Source of the DNA: Microdochium bolleyi
Lineage: Eukaryota > Ascomycota > Sordariomycetes > Xylariales > Microdochiaceae
Assembly: GCA_001566295.1 (NCBI GenBank)
Contig: KQ964249.1
Location: forward strand, 2,604,001-2,668,000
DNA: 64,000 nucleotides
Reading direction: 5' to 3'
Under the pieces are notes generated by a model, which saw only the letters and a list, made by a program, of their open reading frames with translations, made no database searches and was not told where the DNA came from. This document shows positions 45,803 through 57,759 of this stretch, piece by piece; position 1 is the first letter of the stretch; every line of letters starts with the position of its first letter. Both the position numbers and the translations under genes were made by a program.

Positions 45803-46856
45803 TTAAGAATCCTCGACGACGTTGCCCTTCTCCGAGACGTACATGCCGTCCAGGAACTGTGACAAAGAATGTTAGCATGAAATCCACAAGCTAGCAAGGG
45901 AACAAGAGCCAAGTTGTCCCGATGAAGCGTCTGTTCAACCCCGACAGCCTTTCCAAAAAGGACTTCAGGTAGACAAAGTCTCGTTCCCTCAAAATAAAGA
46001 AAATCGTCTTCGTACCTTACGGATATCCTTGTTCCGGACTCGGCAGATCTGTTGGATATCGGCGGCGCTCTGGGAAACGTTCTCGAGAGAGTTGCCGAAC
46101 AGGACGAGCTCATCCTTCTGGTTCTTGGAGACCTCAACCTCGACACCCTCGTGCATCTTAACTCTCCGGACGAGCTTCTCGCCGATGAAGTTGCGGATCT
46201 CGACCTCGTACAGACCAGTCTCGCCGTCCTTGTCGATGTTGACGTTGATGGGGAAATGGGCGTATACGTAGCGCATCTTGTACTTGAAGCCCTTGGTGAC
46301 ACCGATGATCAAGTTCTCGATCAGGGTGCGGACGGTGCGGAGGCCGGCGACGGTCTTGCGGACGCCGTGGTGGATGGTGATGGCGATGACATTCTTCTTG
46401 GGCTTGGAGAAGTTGACGGCCATGTGGCTCAGGTCCTTCACGAGCTTGCCGCGGGGACCCTCGACGGTGACGGTCCTGGACTTGATGTGGACGGTGACTA
46501 TCAGGCGAGCGCTTGCGTTAGTATGCTTGCTGCGTGAGAAGTAGTTCGCCATGCAGCACGAATGTGGCCCGCCGACGCTCTCCGTGGTGTCCTTCGTGGT
46601 CGGCCATAAATCCAATCGATGTCGAAATCGTGTCGCATTTTGCCGAGCCAGCAATCCCCCGAATTTGCCGCCGCTACTTTTGTCGTCGTGCTCGATGTGC
46701 TCTCCTCTTCCTGTCCTCTTGATCTTGTCGTATAGTGAAGCGCTTCGGCTGCCGGGCCACATTCAATTGTTTCGTGCTGCAACGCGGGGATGAAAGCATC
46801 GGCTACATACCTCCCTCAGGAATCTCCAGAGTCTCCTCGCTGTGAAGGTAACGCAT
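45803..46856 (-). CDS. rpl9: 60S ribosomal protein L9 (uL6)
   Basis: A large-subunit protein near the base of the P-stalk and the sarcin-ricin loop. Three exons: 46811-46856, 46016-46497 and 45803-45856; 193 aa against 191 in yeast. Exon 1 encodes only MRYLHSEETLEIPEG. Exon 2 carries VTVHIKSRTVTVEGPRGKL, the HGVRKTVAGLRTVRTLIENLI motif, YAHFPINVNI and the ENVSQSAADIQQICRVRNKDIRK block. Exon 3 encodes FLDGMYVSEKGNVVEDS. Intron 1 is 313 nt with a textbook TACTAAC branch site about 22 nt before the acceptor; intron 2 is 159 nt with GCTAAC. Long introns after a tiny first exon are typical of highly expressed ribosomal protein genes. I looked for C/D-box snoRNA signals in both introns and saw none. 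Confidence 0.96.
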
Positions 46857-48349
46857 CTTGACGGCTTAAAGGGGTGACCTATTGGCGTGGACAAAGAGTG
46901 GCTGCGTTAGTCCGGCTGTATCTTGAAATGCAATAATCGGCTCTGCCGGTGCGATGCTCGGAATGGACGGTGTCGGAGTTCGATGTTGGCGGCGACGAGC
47001 AGTTCGACAAGCGATCGATCGAGCGGGTGCGGGTGTATCTGAAGGCGTCACGACATACCTGGAAGACTGGCGTTGGCTGGGTGTGGTGATTTGCAACTGG
47101 CGCACTATCTCGAAAATTCGCTGCTCACAAGGGGGGCGGGTGAGGTGCTCGAAATTTTGGGGCTGCCAAAAACTAGAATTGTGCGCAAGCGAGTGAAGGC
47201 AGGACGCTAGGGTTCTGGTGGTGGCTGCCAGATGTCTTAGTCATCACTGCACGGGCCACTTCAAAACTTCGCAGCCGGCGAAACCTGCAGTCGTCAGGAC
47301 CCGCTAGCCATGGCTTGCTGTCGGACAGACCAATCATCGACTCATCCTGATGCCTTCAAGCATCGTCACCTCTTCAATCTTCCAATAGGAGGCATCTTCA
47401 TCATGCCTTTGATGAAACAAGTCGGATGATGGGTGAGCAATAGACGCTAGCCTGAGCCCTTCTTCCATGGACAACCTCTTCGATTGCAGGGATGTGCAGG
47501 AGAGCAGCATGGCGCGTAGAACAGCCCGAGCAACATAAGTTAGTTGTCGCTGATTCGGAACTGGGGCATTTTCCCATCCTTCCAGCCCATACCGCCCATG
47601 GCTGGGCATCTCTGTTGCTTGCCGTAGGGGTTATATCAGGTACTGAGTAATCTAAAGGTAGGTCTGGGAATGGAGATGATCATATGGATGAGCTGTTCTC
47701 CTCCGCCCCGGCAAGACGAGCTGCATAGCCAAAGACGACGCCAGACCAAGCCATCTCGGCGTGAATACCTCCGATATCGCCTAACGCGATTCAGTTCACT
47801 ACACTCGAGTCCGTGTATTCGCCCTGATGAAGCCAAGCAATGGCTCGGATCGTTTGCTTGAAGCAGGTTAGGTACGTGACGCCCTGACGTGGTTGATATA
47901 AGTAGCAAAGAACGTTCAGACGTATATCTTTGTGTGTTGGCAGGAGAGCAGCTCCTTCGTTCGGGAGCATGTTCCTATCGCATGGACTCGTATCTGATGT
48001 GGACGCACTATGTTGCCAACCAGGGACCCGTGGACAACACCAAGTACCAATCTGGGCAAGTGCGGAGTCGACTTCGAGCCCCGCCTCCTCACCCTGCAAG
48101 TCACTTTGTACCTTCGGGTTGCCATGAGTGGCCCACCTCGGCGAGCAGGTGCAAGTGCTGCCCGGTGGGTCCTGTCCTGCCGCAGGCTGACGTTGTTGCA
48201 GCTCTGAGAAGGAGAGCTCCAGGTCCCCGTCCCAGGCCTGGCCGCATCAGTGGATCACCGCGCGGAGCTCATCACGACATCCAGCTTCGAGCCTGTCCGC
48301 ACCGACACCTGCGCTGCCGCCCATTGACACGCCGGGGACCACCGCAGCC
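46857..48349. other. divergent spacer RPL9/VPS26
   Basis: Should contain both promoters. A 198-codon plus frame (47889-48485) begins upstream and overlaps the VPS26 start in another phase. It becomes Arg/Ser/Thr-rich in its second half, as an out-of-frame reading of coding sequence would; it is either a shadow or an upstream ORF. Confidence 0.5.
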
Positions 48350-49415
48350 ATGTCGTACTTCTTCTCCACGCCCGTCGACATCGACGTCGTCCTCGAGGAC
48401 ACGGACGAGCGCGCCATGGTCGACGTCCGCCTCGACAAGAACCGCCGCGAGAAGGCGCCCCTGTACATGGACGGAGAGAGCGTGAAGGGCGCCGTCACGG
48501 TCCGCCCTAAGGACGGCAAGCGCCTCGAGCACACGGGCATCAAGGTCCAGTTCATCGGCACGATAGAAATGTTCTTCGACCGCGGCAACCACTACGAGTT
48601 CCTCTGCCTCAACCAGGAGCTCGCCGCCCCCGGAGAGCTTCAGCACCCCCAGACCTTCGACTTCAACTTCAAGAATGTCGAGAAGCAGTACGAGTCGTAC
48701 AACGGCATCAATGTCAAGCTCCGCTATTTTGTTAGAGTCACCGTCGCCCGCCGCATGGCCGATGTCGTCCGCGAGAAGGACCTCTGGGTCTACAGCTACC
48801 GCATCCCTCCGGAGATGAACAGCAGCATCAAGATGGACGTCGGCATCGAGGACTGCCTCCACATCGAGTTCGAGTACAGCAAGAGCAAATACCATCTCAA
48901 GGACGTCATCGTTGGCCGCATCTACTTCCTCCTTGTTCGCCTCAAGATCAAGCACATGGAGCTCAGCATCATCCGTCGCGAGACGACGGGCGCGGCGCCA
49001 AACCAGTACAACGAGAGCGAGACACTGGTGCGCTTCGAGGTACGTGTCCAACTGCTATTTGGGAGAAATCCCTACCTTCGGTTCCCTGCTTTCTTCGCCC
49101 CATACGTGCTAGCATTCTAACCTATCCTGCGCGCAGATTATGGACGGTTCGCCGTCCCGTGGCGAGACTATCCCAATTCGCTTGTTCCTGGGTGGCTTTG
49201 ACCTGACGCCGACATTCCGCGACGTCAACAAGAAGTTCTCCACGAGGTATTACCTCAGCCTGGTGCTGATAGACGAGGATGCCAGGCGGTACTTCAAGCA
49301 ATCCGAGATCTTGCTCTATCGCCAGGCCCCCGACGCCGTGGGTAACACCGATCCCGGCGCCATCGCAACAGTACCCGAGTCAACGAGGCCTGCGCCGTTA
49401 CCAGCATCAGCATAG
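48350..49415 (+). CDS. vps26: retromer subunit Vps26
   Basis: An arrestin-like subunit of the cargo-selective retromer trimer (Vps26-Vps29-Vps35) that recycles receptors from endosomes to Golgi. Two exons, 48350-49039 and 49137-49415, 97-nt intron, phase 0; 322 aa. Start MSYFFSTPVDIDVVLED fits fungal orthologues. Further motifs: VKGAVTVRPKDGKRLEH, GIKVQFIGTIEMF, FDFNFKNVEKQYESYNG, then KYHLKDVIVGRIYFLLVRLK and IKHMELSIIRRE at the arrestin hinge and C-lobe. Exon 2 starts IMDGSPSRGETIPIRLFLGG, followed by DLTPTFRDVNKKFSTRYYL. The C-terminus after RQAPDA is a short unstructured tail. Convergent with NUP120, 424 bp between stops. Confidence 0.96.
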
Positions 49416-49839
49416 ACCGTCTGCAGACGGCCGGCTGCCAAGGCCTGCAAGGCCTCTGCGGTGAATTGGTGGTTCCAAGGTTACTGGCAATGTTACATCG
49501 CGTCTACGCAGCCGGCAGACCATGATCGACCAAACCTCTTGTACATAGCAATAATTGCGTGTGGAAGGGTCCTGACCCACCATGCGATAAGAGGAAGAGA
49601 AACCTCTAGAGAATTTTCAGCAGCGGGCTCGGCGTTATTTCCGCGTTTATACATGAGTTCAAATACAGTAGATCGCATCATAATGGTGACTCAAGAGCGG
49701 TGAGCTCGGCAGCGAGCCTTACGTGCGGCGGTTGATTATTTCACGTGATATTTGCTATAGACCAGTTAACCAGCTTTCCGCCAACCCTTATGGGGTCCTC
49801 AAGAGTGGTTGTGAGTTCTTCCAACAGTACATTTATCAA
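49416..49839. other. convergent 3' spacer VPS26/NUP120
   Basis: 424 bp holding both 3' ends; AT-richer than the flanking genes. No gene. Confidence 0.6.
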
Positions 49840-52800
49840 CTACAAAATCTCCATCTCGTCCCCGGCCTCGAACCCGAATTGGTTGTTCTGGATCGCGGCG
49901 ATGCGGTCCAGCTCCTCCTGGTACTCCTTGCGAATGTCGGCGAGCGTGACAACCCTCCGACGCTGGTCCACCCCAGCCAGCTTCTTGTTGCTTTTGTTAT
50001 TATCCCCACTGTGTCCTGCCCTGCCGCCGGCTTCAGCTGCTGAAGTTGTCGGGGTGCTCGTGGTGATCCACGCCTGCTTGTGGTCCACACAGCTGAGCAC
50101 GTTGATGAGCATAAGGTACTGCCTCGTAACCGCCGTGTCGAGCACATCATCGCTGATCAGGTCATCCGCACCACCCTCGTCGCCGCCATCGCTGAGCTCG
50201 CGGAGCTTGTGTATCCGGTCAAGCAGCACGGCGGCGGCGCCGCGGTAGTTGTTGGACTTGATACGCCACGCGTAGAGGATCTGGTGGTATGGTATTCCTG
50301 TGATGACGTCGACCGTGTCGTGGCATTTGTGCTCGAGAATGTCATCCACATCGCTCTCCAGGCCCGGGAAGGACAACCGCACCAGCTCGGAGCTGTGCAT
50401 GTTCTCGCACATCGAAGTCACGAGCTTGTGTAGGCAGCCATGCTGCAGGCGCCGGTCGCGGATGGACACGAGGGTCGTGTGTGCCAGCTCGTAGTCGGAC
50501 AGCTGGGTGGCGCCCCCAAACAACCTGCTCTGCATGTCTGAGCGTAGCGTGTCTGCGTCCCGGGTCGAGCCGTTGATGAACTGCAGTGCGAGTCGGGCGA
50601 ACTCAATGACAAATGAGTATGCCTTTTGCTTCTCGAACAACGCAACAATGTGTCCATAGTATCGAGGGAGGCCTGCATGGAGCTGCTCCCATTCCACGCT
50701 GTCAAGAAGTCCGCCGCTGTGGGTTTCTCGACCCTTCTTCTTCCACGGTGCACCTATTTCGTGCGTGTCAAGTCAGTCTCAGATCTTATGCATTGCGATA
50801 TGTGCCTCACTTACTCAAGCAGAAAGCGGCCTTCTTGAAGTTATCGGCAGCAGCGGCGAAGTCCCGAGTCGTGAGAGAGACTCTGCCTTGGACATATATC
50901 GAGAATGGCTCCTGACTACAGAAAGGGCTTAGGTCCGATGCAAGATCCGGCCGGTCCTGAACCAGCAGGCTGCATTGCACCAGCTCGGGTACCAGCTCCA
51001 CAGAGCTATCTGGCGCGCAAATGTCAACTGCAATCTCGGTGATGCGAGACGGTGATGCCTCAGCGTCGCTGAAGCCCATGAGGTGACCAAGGTTGAGCTC
51101 AAGTGCAGAGGTCGTGACAGAGTCTTCCAAGCCTCGTTTCGTAGGTAAAGAGTCGCCGCTGGATACTGCCCTCGGTACCGGAAGGTGGATCTCGGTGTTG
51201 GCAAGCCACCTTACCAGTTCAAGCCTCTTCATCGTCCGCAGCAGCTCGCGATATACATAGCCGATGTCGACCCTATTATGTAGAGCGTCTTGAGGCTGAT
51301 CAAATTCAAACTCCATATGGACAAGTAGAATGAGCTGGCTGAAGCACACATTCCAGTAAAGGTTCGCAAGATCTAGTGTTGTCTTGAGAGCAGTCTGGCG
51401 TCCCAAATCGCTGGCTGAGAACTCTGGCGCTGTGCTCAGGACCTCGTTCATGCTGTCCAGCAGATGTTGGTACAGTTCTGTCGACACGTGGTTGAAATTT
51501 TGTCCAAGTGCGTCTGTGACCAGCACACAGTCCTCATCCGATATCTGGCGCCAGAAGCCAGCCGTGTCGGAGAAATACTGAATGCGCTCATGGTCGGTCT
51601 TGGTGGTCTCTTCGAACAGCTCAGCACGCAGTACTGATTGGCACACCTGAAGCATACTGTCTGAAAATCCATCCACGAATGAACGACCCGTCGCAACTAG
51701 AGTGGTCAAAGTTGACCGGTTGGAGTCAGGCCGGTGACATATCGACTCCATATCGCTGCACTGTCTGATGGCCGACAGTCGATCGGCGCAGACGATCCAG
51801 GGCATCTCGGGGTGGCCGGGACTGCCTGTGGGGGAAGAATCTAAAGCCAGCGAAAGTGCTTCGCCTCTCGGCTTGTCGAGCTCGATAAGTATCCTGTAAA
51901 ATCGACGCCATTGGGTCTCGCTCGAAGTTCTGAACTGCTCGTGGTCGAAGTCGCCAGATGGTGATTTGCTGAGTGATGATGTGGAGGCCACGGCGGCACA
52001 GATAGACTCGGCCAGGCTTTGTCCTTTCCGATGGCCAGTGGAATCTCCGGTTCTACCAATCGCCCGCTCGTAAGCACCAAGCGCAGCCTCGATAGTAGGC
52101 TTCGGAAAACGCCCTGGTGAATATATCTCGCGAAGCCACTTCTCAGTCACGCCAGTTGCGTCACATGGTCCAGATTCGGGAGCAGCCGTGTTCGAGTTCT
52201 CTGCAATGACCGTTGCCCAGCCATTTTGCCAGAGATTGCGCAGCTCGCCATGCTCTTGGGGAATGCTGGGCATCATAAACGACAGATACTGCACCCTGTA
52301 AGCCATGTTGTTCTTCCACAACACCCACATGTCGATGCCCATCTGATAGCCTCTTGCGGCGGTGCCTTTCACGATAAAGTCGGCCAGAGTCCAGACGTCA
52401 TTACCGAGGGGGGGTCTTGGGACGAGCTCGAGGCCTGCCAGTTGGTCTTCGATACGGAGCGTATCTTTGTCCTCAGCCTGCACCCTCCAAAATTTGAACT
52501 CGCCGTGCCCAATAGGCGAATATGTGACCGCTATCCTCCTGCCTTCGGAGCTGCCAACAAGGCGCAGCAGATTCGTCTGGGCTGGGTCGAGTTGCCACTT
52601 GCCCGTCTCCTGCGGGTTGCGGTCCGCATTGAGCAGGTCGCAAGCGCTCGCAACCTGGCCACTGTTCAGATTCCAAATCCGTAGTCGGTGATCCAGGCAA
52701 ACCGTGAAGAGGAAAGAAGCGTCGTCGAAGCCGAAATCTGTATGCACAGCTGCTGCAGCAGCTGTTACGTCCATGTCTCCTCCTCGCGATAGCATCGTGC

Positions 52801-53623
52801 GGAAGCTGTGAGCCCAGCCCTTCGCGTTGTAGAACGTCTCTTTCCACGGACTTGGCACACCTACATGAATCCTCACATTAGCTCATGCCCCGCACGGCAA
52901 GACCACCTGCGAGTCCTAATAAACAGTTCTCGACCTACCACTAGATTTATTCCTGTCAAGCCGAATCAAGCCGCCGTCCGCCAAGGTCGTGATGAGTTGG
53001 TCATTGCTCACAGCAATCAGCCGATACGGGTGCTTGAAGTTGTTGAGCGCGTTGGGCACGTGAACCCTGCACGACTGCTCGCCCACGGCGCTCTCAGCAG
53101 CCGACCGTTTCCGGAACATCTCTGCCTTGAGCACGACATTGTAGAGCTGGTTCGCCGTGTCCAGGACAAAGACATGCACCGCATCGGCCTGATCAGGGGA
53201 GTCGTGGAACGCGACGCACGAAGGGCGGATGCTGTGCTGGAAGTGGAAGTTGAGCACAAGGTTCGCGGGCTGCGCGCTGTTGGGCTTGACCACGTCCGCA
53301 GGCCGGATGCTCAGAACTGTGTCATTGTCGAGGACTCGCCACAGTAGGCTCCGCGGGTACTTCTTCAGTTGCTGTTTGTCGCCTTTGTCGTCACCGCTGC
53401 TGCGGCGCCGAAAGATCGAGGACGCGGTTGCGCAAGTGCGCGTGCGGCGGAATTCGTCGGTAGCGCTGTTGCCGCCAGCGAGAGACCCTGGCTGTGTCGC
53501 TCTCGGTCGTCGAGATCCCTTGCCGGGCGCAACGGTCGTTGGGAGCTTTAGGTCGACGACGTAGGCGTTCGACGAGGGCTCTAGGTTGAGCTGCGCCTCG
53601 ATGAAGTCGACCTTGGCCGCCAT
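49840..53623 (-). CDS. nup120: nucleoporin Nup120 (Nup160 family)
   Basis: A scaffold component of the Y-shaped (Nup84/Nup107-160) nuclear pore subcomplex. Three exons: 52939-53623, 50815-52860 and 49840-50753; introns 78 and 61 nt; 1214 aa, normal for the family. The N-terminal half is a beta-propeller with strands such as RVLDNDTVLSIRPADVV, LVLNFHFQHSIRPSCVAFH and FLFTVCLDHRLRIWNLNSGQ. After about residue 500 it becomes an alpha-helical solenoid, for example RFYRILIELDKPRGEALSLA and, near the end, ITGIPYHQILYAWRIKSNNY with the RGAAAVLLDRIHKLREL helix. The start MAAKVDFIEAQL is the first ATG in the frame. Codon use is less biased than in the neighbouring VPS26 and RPL9. The assignment rests on this pattern and on family motifs; I could not score it. 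Confidence 0.9.
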
Positions 53624-54256
53624 TGTCGGATCCTGGCGCCCTCTTTTCAAGCTGGCATCAGAGCACCTGCAAGTATGCTGGAATCGGAGCCTGTAGTTGT
53701 GGCTGTGTTTCGTAGAGTGGGTGTTGCGACGCGATTCCTGGCTTCCGATTGTTGTTTCTGGAAATTCTTCAGAGCAACGCGCGCAACAACCACAGAGCTA
53801 GGTGAGCTCCAGCGCCAAGGACCCGCCCGTGCAGGGCGGCCTTGGGAGCAAGAGCAGGCCTGCGCTGTCGCAATGCAGCGTTGGCTCGTGCTTTCCCCCA
53901 ACAAGCGGCTAGGCGTCTGACGCGAAGACAGGAACGAGCAGGACTACAAACATAAGTTTTCAACTCAATCATGAGCAACGGAAACCAAACCAATGACTCA
54001 TTTGCTGATTTGAAATGATGCAAGTTGTCTTTGCGCAGTGATTGCAAAGAAAGGTCCCTTCATGGTGAAAGTAGAAGCAAAAGTGCATATAGTGATGCTA
54101 ATGTGGTAAATTGCAGCCCGCTACTTCCTTAAACGCCAAAAGCCATGCATGCAAATATGAACCTCTCTGTATCAATCCACCTGGTCCTCTAGCTCATATC
54201 GCGTAGCAAGTCTCGTGCCCATGATATCAAGTCGACACGTGACAACCAGTCTATCT
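53624..54256. other. spacer between NUP120 start and RAD51 stop
   Basis: The NUP120 promoter side and RAD51 3' flank; AT-richer around 53.95-54.17 kb. No gene. Confidence 0.55.
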
Positions 54257-55434
54257 CTAGTCCTTCTCCATGTCCTTGGGCGCGGGGTCGCCGATGCCGT
54301 CCTCGTGGATGGCAAAGAGCGTATCGCTCTCTGGGAGACAGGGGCTGTCGTAAATCTTGGCAATGCGTGTCTCCGCGCGGCCCTTCTTGAGGCTGATCCT
54401 CGTCGTGCTGGCGTGGGCAATAATATTGCCGCCGATGGGCTTTTTGGGATCCGGGTTGAACATGGCACTTGGCCCGCCGTCGACTTGCGCGACAACCTGG
54501 TTCGTGATGACGACCGCGATGCCGAACTCGTCAGCCAGCCGCTGCAGCATGCGCATGAACTTGGCCAGATGTGTCTGCCGGGATGAGAGCTCGCCGCGGC
54601 CGACGAAGTCGGTGCGATACAGCGCCGTTGCGCTGTCAACAATAAGCAGCGAGAAGCGTGTTTCGCACATCATCGCTGAGGCCTGCTGGAGAAGCTGCAG
54701 CTGGTGGTCCGAGTTGTATGCCCGCGCGTAGGCGACGTTGTCGAGAACCTCCTCGCCAGACAGACCATATCTGTTGGCAACGGCAAGCAAGCGTACCGGT
54801 CGGAACGTGCCTTCCGTATCGATGTACAGGCACTTGCCCTCGCCACCGCCCATGTCAAATGGAAGCTGGCATGTGACGGCGAGCGTGTGACAGATCTGGC
54901 TCTTGCCCGTGCGGAACTCGCCGAAGAGCTCGGTCACGGACCCGGTCTCGACACCACCGGCGAGCAGCGTGTCGAGATTCTTCGAGCCCGTGGTGATGGA
55001 AATCAGCTCACTTCTCCGCTGGTGCATTTCGGTGGCTGTTGTGAAGCCCATAGGCACCAATTTAGACGCTGCAAGCCGTTGTCAGTCATCCCCGACAGCG
55101 GGTACGATAGGCTTGGCAGGCAGCGACCTACCTTCTGCGAGAATCTTGGTGGCTTTCTGCTCCGAGATGCCCTTGACTTGTTCCAGCATTCTCCTTGGCG
55201 TATAAGCGATTGACTCGACCGTCTGGTAGCCGGCATCGGCCAGGAGTTGGATGTCTCGCTTTGTCAAATTTGACAGTCCCTGTCGAGCAGATATGGTCAG
55301 AAATTTTGCCGGGACGCCTGGAAAGCTGTGCACTAAGAAACTGGACATACCTCGAGAGCAGACACTGGTGTAGGGGCTCCCGGGCCGGTCATCGACTCAT
55401 CCCCCATTTGACTTTCATCGTGTTCATCCGCCAT
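54257..55434 (-). CDS. rad51: DNA recombinase Rad51
   Basis: Forms ATP-dependent nucleoprotein filaments for strand exchange in homologous recombination (mei-3 in Neurospora). Three exons: 55351-55434, 55132-55279 and 54257-55068; introns 71 and 63 nt; 347 aa. Exon 1 encodes an acidic N-terminus MADEHDESQMGDESMTG. Exon 2 holds the helix-hairpin-helix domain (DIQLLADAGYQTVESIAYTP, EQVKGISEQKA). The core has Walker A GEFRTGKS at 127-134, Walker B LLIVD at 218-222, the TGSKNLDTLLAGG block and the L1/L2 DNA-binding loops (GRGELSSRQ and the QVDGGPSAMFNPDPKKPIGG loop). It ends DPAPKDMEKD. An ACGCGT box lies about 160 nt upstream. Identity is certain. Confidence 0.97.
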
Positions 55435-56519
55435 GGCTGGGTCTGTGAGGCTTAGCAAGCCAGTCGAGTCGGTGGGAGAATTTGCGACGGCCTCTGCTCA
55501 AAAGCTCTTGAACCGTCCTGATGTTGCACAGAATGCAAGGAGAGATAGAATGTCCCTCTTTTTGTTCGTTGACGGTGGCAAAGGCAAGAAGGGCAGACGC
55601 GTTGCGCGTTGTGGAGGGGCACTAGTAACACGGCATCATGTGACCTTGTCTGAGGCAGCAGCGCAGCAATTTAGCCCAAGACTTCCCAGCGACCCGAGGA
55701 GTGAATGGGGCCCACTTCCGGGTGGGAAGGCCTGAAGCAGGCTCAGACACAACCTGGGCCGGGCTGGTCAGTCTATGATGTCCTACTTGTGTTCTTCTTT
55801 GGCCCGAGGTTTTGTAATATGGCTTGGTACTGTCAGGCTTTTTGTAGCGTCAAGTCCTTGGTGCTGCATGCTCAAAGTCTTCAAAGTATGTCTTATCAAA
55901 TTGACCACCCACTCTGTGATGTGCAAATGCGCTGCTACGCCGGACGTGTGCTACCGGTACGCGCTAGGCCCGACTGGCTTTTCTCGGCGTAGGGAGACCA
56001 CGTGCATCTCAAGTCACTTGGGTCAAGTAACAGGGACCTAGACGTCCACAGATGCAGAGTTCACAGCTTCACGGTTTGAATCCAATTATACCACGGATGA
56101 ATGCAAGATGCCACGGCCAGTACGGGATTGGCTGCAAGGTCTGTTTACACTCACCAAGAATGGACTCGTTCCCAGGGCATTATAGGGCAATCACCTCAAT
56201 GACGGATGGACGTTGCTTGATTACATTTATTGTGAGGGCTGGCTAGTCTACCAAGCCTCGGTCCTATCCATCTAGGGACGAGGCATACGCACCATGGGCG
56301 GGTGCTTTTGTAATTGGAGAAAGGAAAACCAGTCGTTAGTGTCACAACGCCATACATATGCTAAGGCACAAGGCCTGAATAGAAATTATGTCCGAGAGTT
56401 TTTTGTCTCTTGTCGAAGCAGCTCGTCTGAGCTACTGTATGTGTTCTGTTCCACGTTCCAAGAGATTGACTGCCGCACAGCAAGCAGTCGAGGTGATGGT
56501 GGAAATTATGATGTGGTAA
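55435..56519. other. spacer between RAD51 start and orphan membrane-protein gene
   Basis: Contains the RAD51 promoter. No supported ORF. Confidence 0.55.
55597..55602. promoter_or_regulatory. candidate MCB element (ACGCGT) upstream of RAD51
   Basis: A palindromic ACGCGT 163 nt upstream of the RAD51 ATG. In yeasts this hexamer is the MluI cell-cycle box bound by MBF (Mbp1/Swi6), which drives S-phase genes including RAD51. The hexamer also occurs elsewhere in this window by chance, so position is the only support. Confidence 0.3.
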
Positions 56520-57759
56520 TTATTCGCGTGCCCTCCTTTGCAGCCGAGCGGAAGCCCGAGGCGCCTGTGCCTCGAGGTCCATTTCACTGTTTGTCCGGCT
56601 GAAAGTTCCAGCAGGCAGGACTTCGAATCCGGCGTTCACCCTTCTCGTCTGTGTGTTTGCGTGAACACTCCCAGACTGGGAAGGGCGTCTGCCTCTTGCC
56701 GCTTCGCTGGAATCATTGTGTCCATAATGGCGGGTTGACATGCTGTGCCGTTCAGCACGATCTTGACGTTCGTAGTCTGATGCATCATAGCGGTTGTTTT
56801 GTGAGGACGCAACAGGAGGGAAGTATCCGCCGTCCTCAAGAAAGTCCATGGTAGGTGACGCTGAGGCAGATTCGGGATCCTCAAAGGGACTACGTTTCCG
56901 CGAAGGGCTCTCAACGTCATTGCGGCGGCCACTTGGGATTCTGGCGGACTGATGCTGGATGTTCTCATCGGACGAGCTTGACTCCCGACGATCCAGTGTT
57001 CCAGAGTAGAGCGAGCTTATGTGGGGGCTGCGCGAGTTCAAGGTTGACGGGATGTAAGTGTTCAGCTTCGGAGGCTTCGTGCGCTTTCCTTCAAGCCGGT
57101 TCTGGGCTTCTGCGTTGGTCTCGGAATTTTCTACACGGCTCGAGGCAGACCGCGATGACTGTCTCGGCTTGTATGTGGCAGGCGAACCGATAGAAGGCAT
57201 GCGGACTCCTGCCGGAGTCACAAGCTCGGCTGTCTGGCTGCTGACGGGCCGAATACGAGGACTGGGACGCGGCGAAGCCTGTGACTCGATGGATTGGATG
57301 GTCGGTTGTCTCGTGGGCGCACGGGCAGCTGATGCCTTCTCCTTGCCCTTGAGCTCTGCGTTCGTGATGGATGGTGCTCTGCTGTTAGCATCAGAATCAG
57401 CTGGCGTGTTAGGCCGCGAGACCCAGATGCCGTCAACTTCTATGCCGCTCTGAATGGCGCGGACGCCGAATGGGATGTCGAACTTGCGCGGCAGGGGGAG
57501 CCCAGTGCTCTGCATCTCCTGCTGTCTTGCCCGCTTCTCTTCATCAAGGATTGTATGCTTCCTCACTAATCTGTTCTTAAAAAAAAGCTTGACCAGTCCA
57601 GCTAGAAAGACGAGAAAGATAGCCGAGCCAAGGCACTGCAGTTCCTCTAGTCAGTACACTATTCTGCCACGATATCACCAAGTGGGTAGGTAAGCTTTCA
57701 CTTACGAAGGTCAACTGAAGCCACAGCTGCCAGCTCAGAAAGAAAGTGTTGTTCGCCAT
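56520..57759 (-). CDS. conserved-looking membrane protein of unknown function
   Basis: Two exons, 57706-57759 and 56520-57635, with a 70-nt intron, phase 0; 389 aa. Exon 1 encodes MANNTFFLSWQLWLQLTF; exon 2 continues CLGSAIFLVFLAGLVKLFF, giving one N-terminal membrane helix (about residues 8-37), followed by KNRLVRKHTILDEEKRARQQE, a charged helix on the cytosolic side. Next is a short motif, DIPFGVRAIQSGIEVDGIWVSRP, that I associate with uncharacterised Pezizomycotina proteins. The remaining 280 residues are disordered, rich in Ser, Arg, Pro and Asn, with many possible phosphorylation sites. No enzyme domain. I infer a tail-type anchor protein of an internal membrane; function unknown. Confidence 0.88.

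Noticed and set aside
45857..46015. Possible C/D snoRNA in RPL9 intron 2
   Set aside because: No RTGATGA box paired with a terminal CTGA box and no closing stem.
48272..49051. 259-codon minus-strand frame across VPS26
   Set aside because: Antisense shadow of a GC-biased conserved exon; composition is Val/Asp/Glu/Leu-only.
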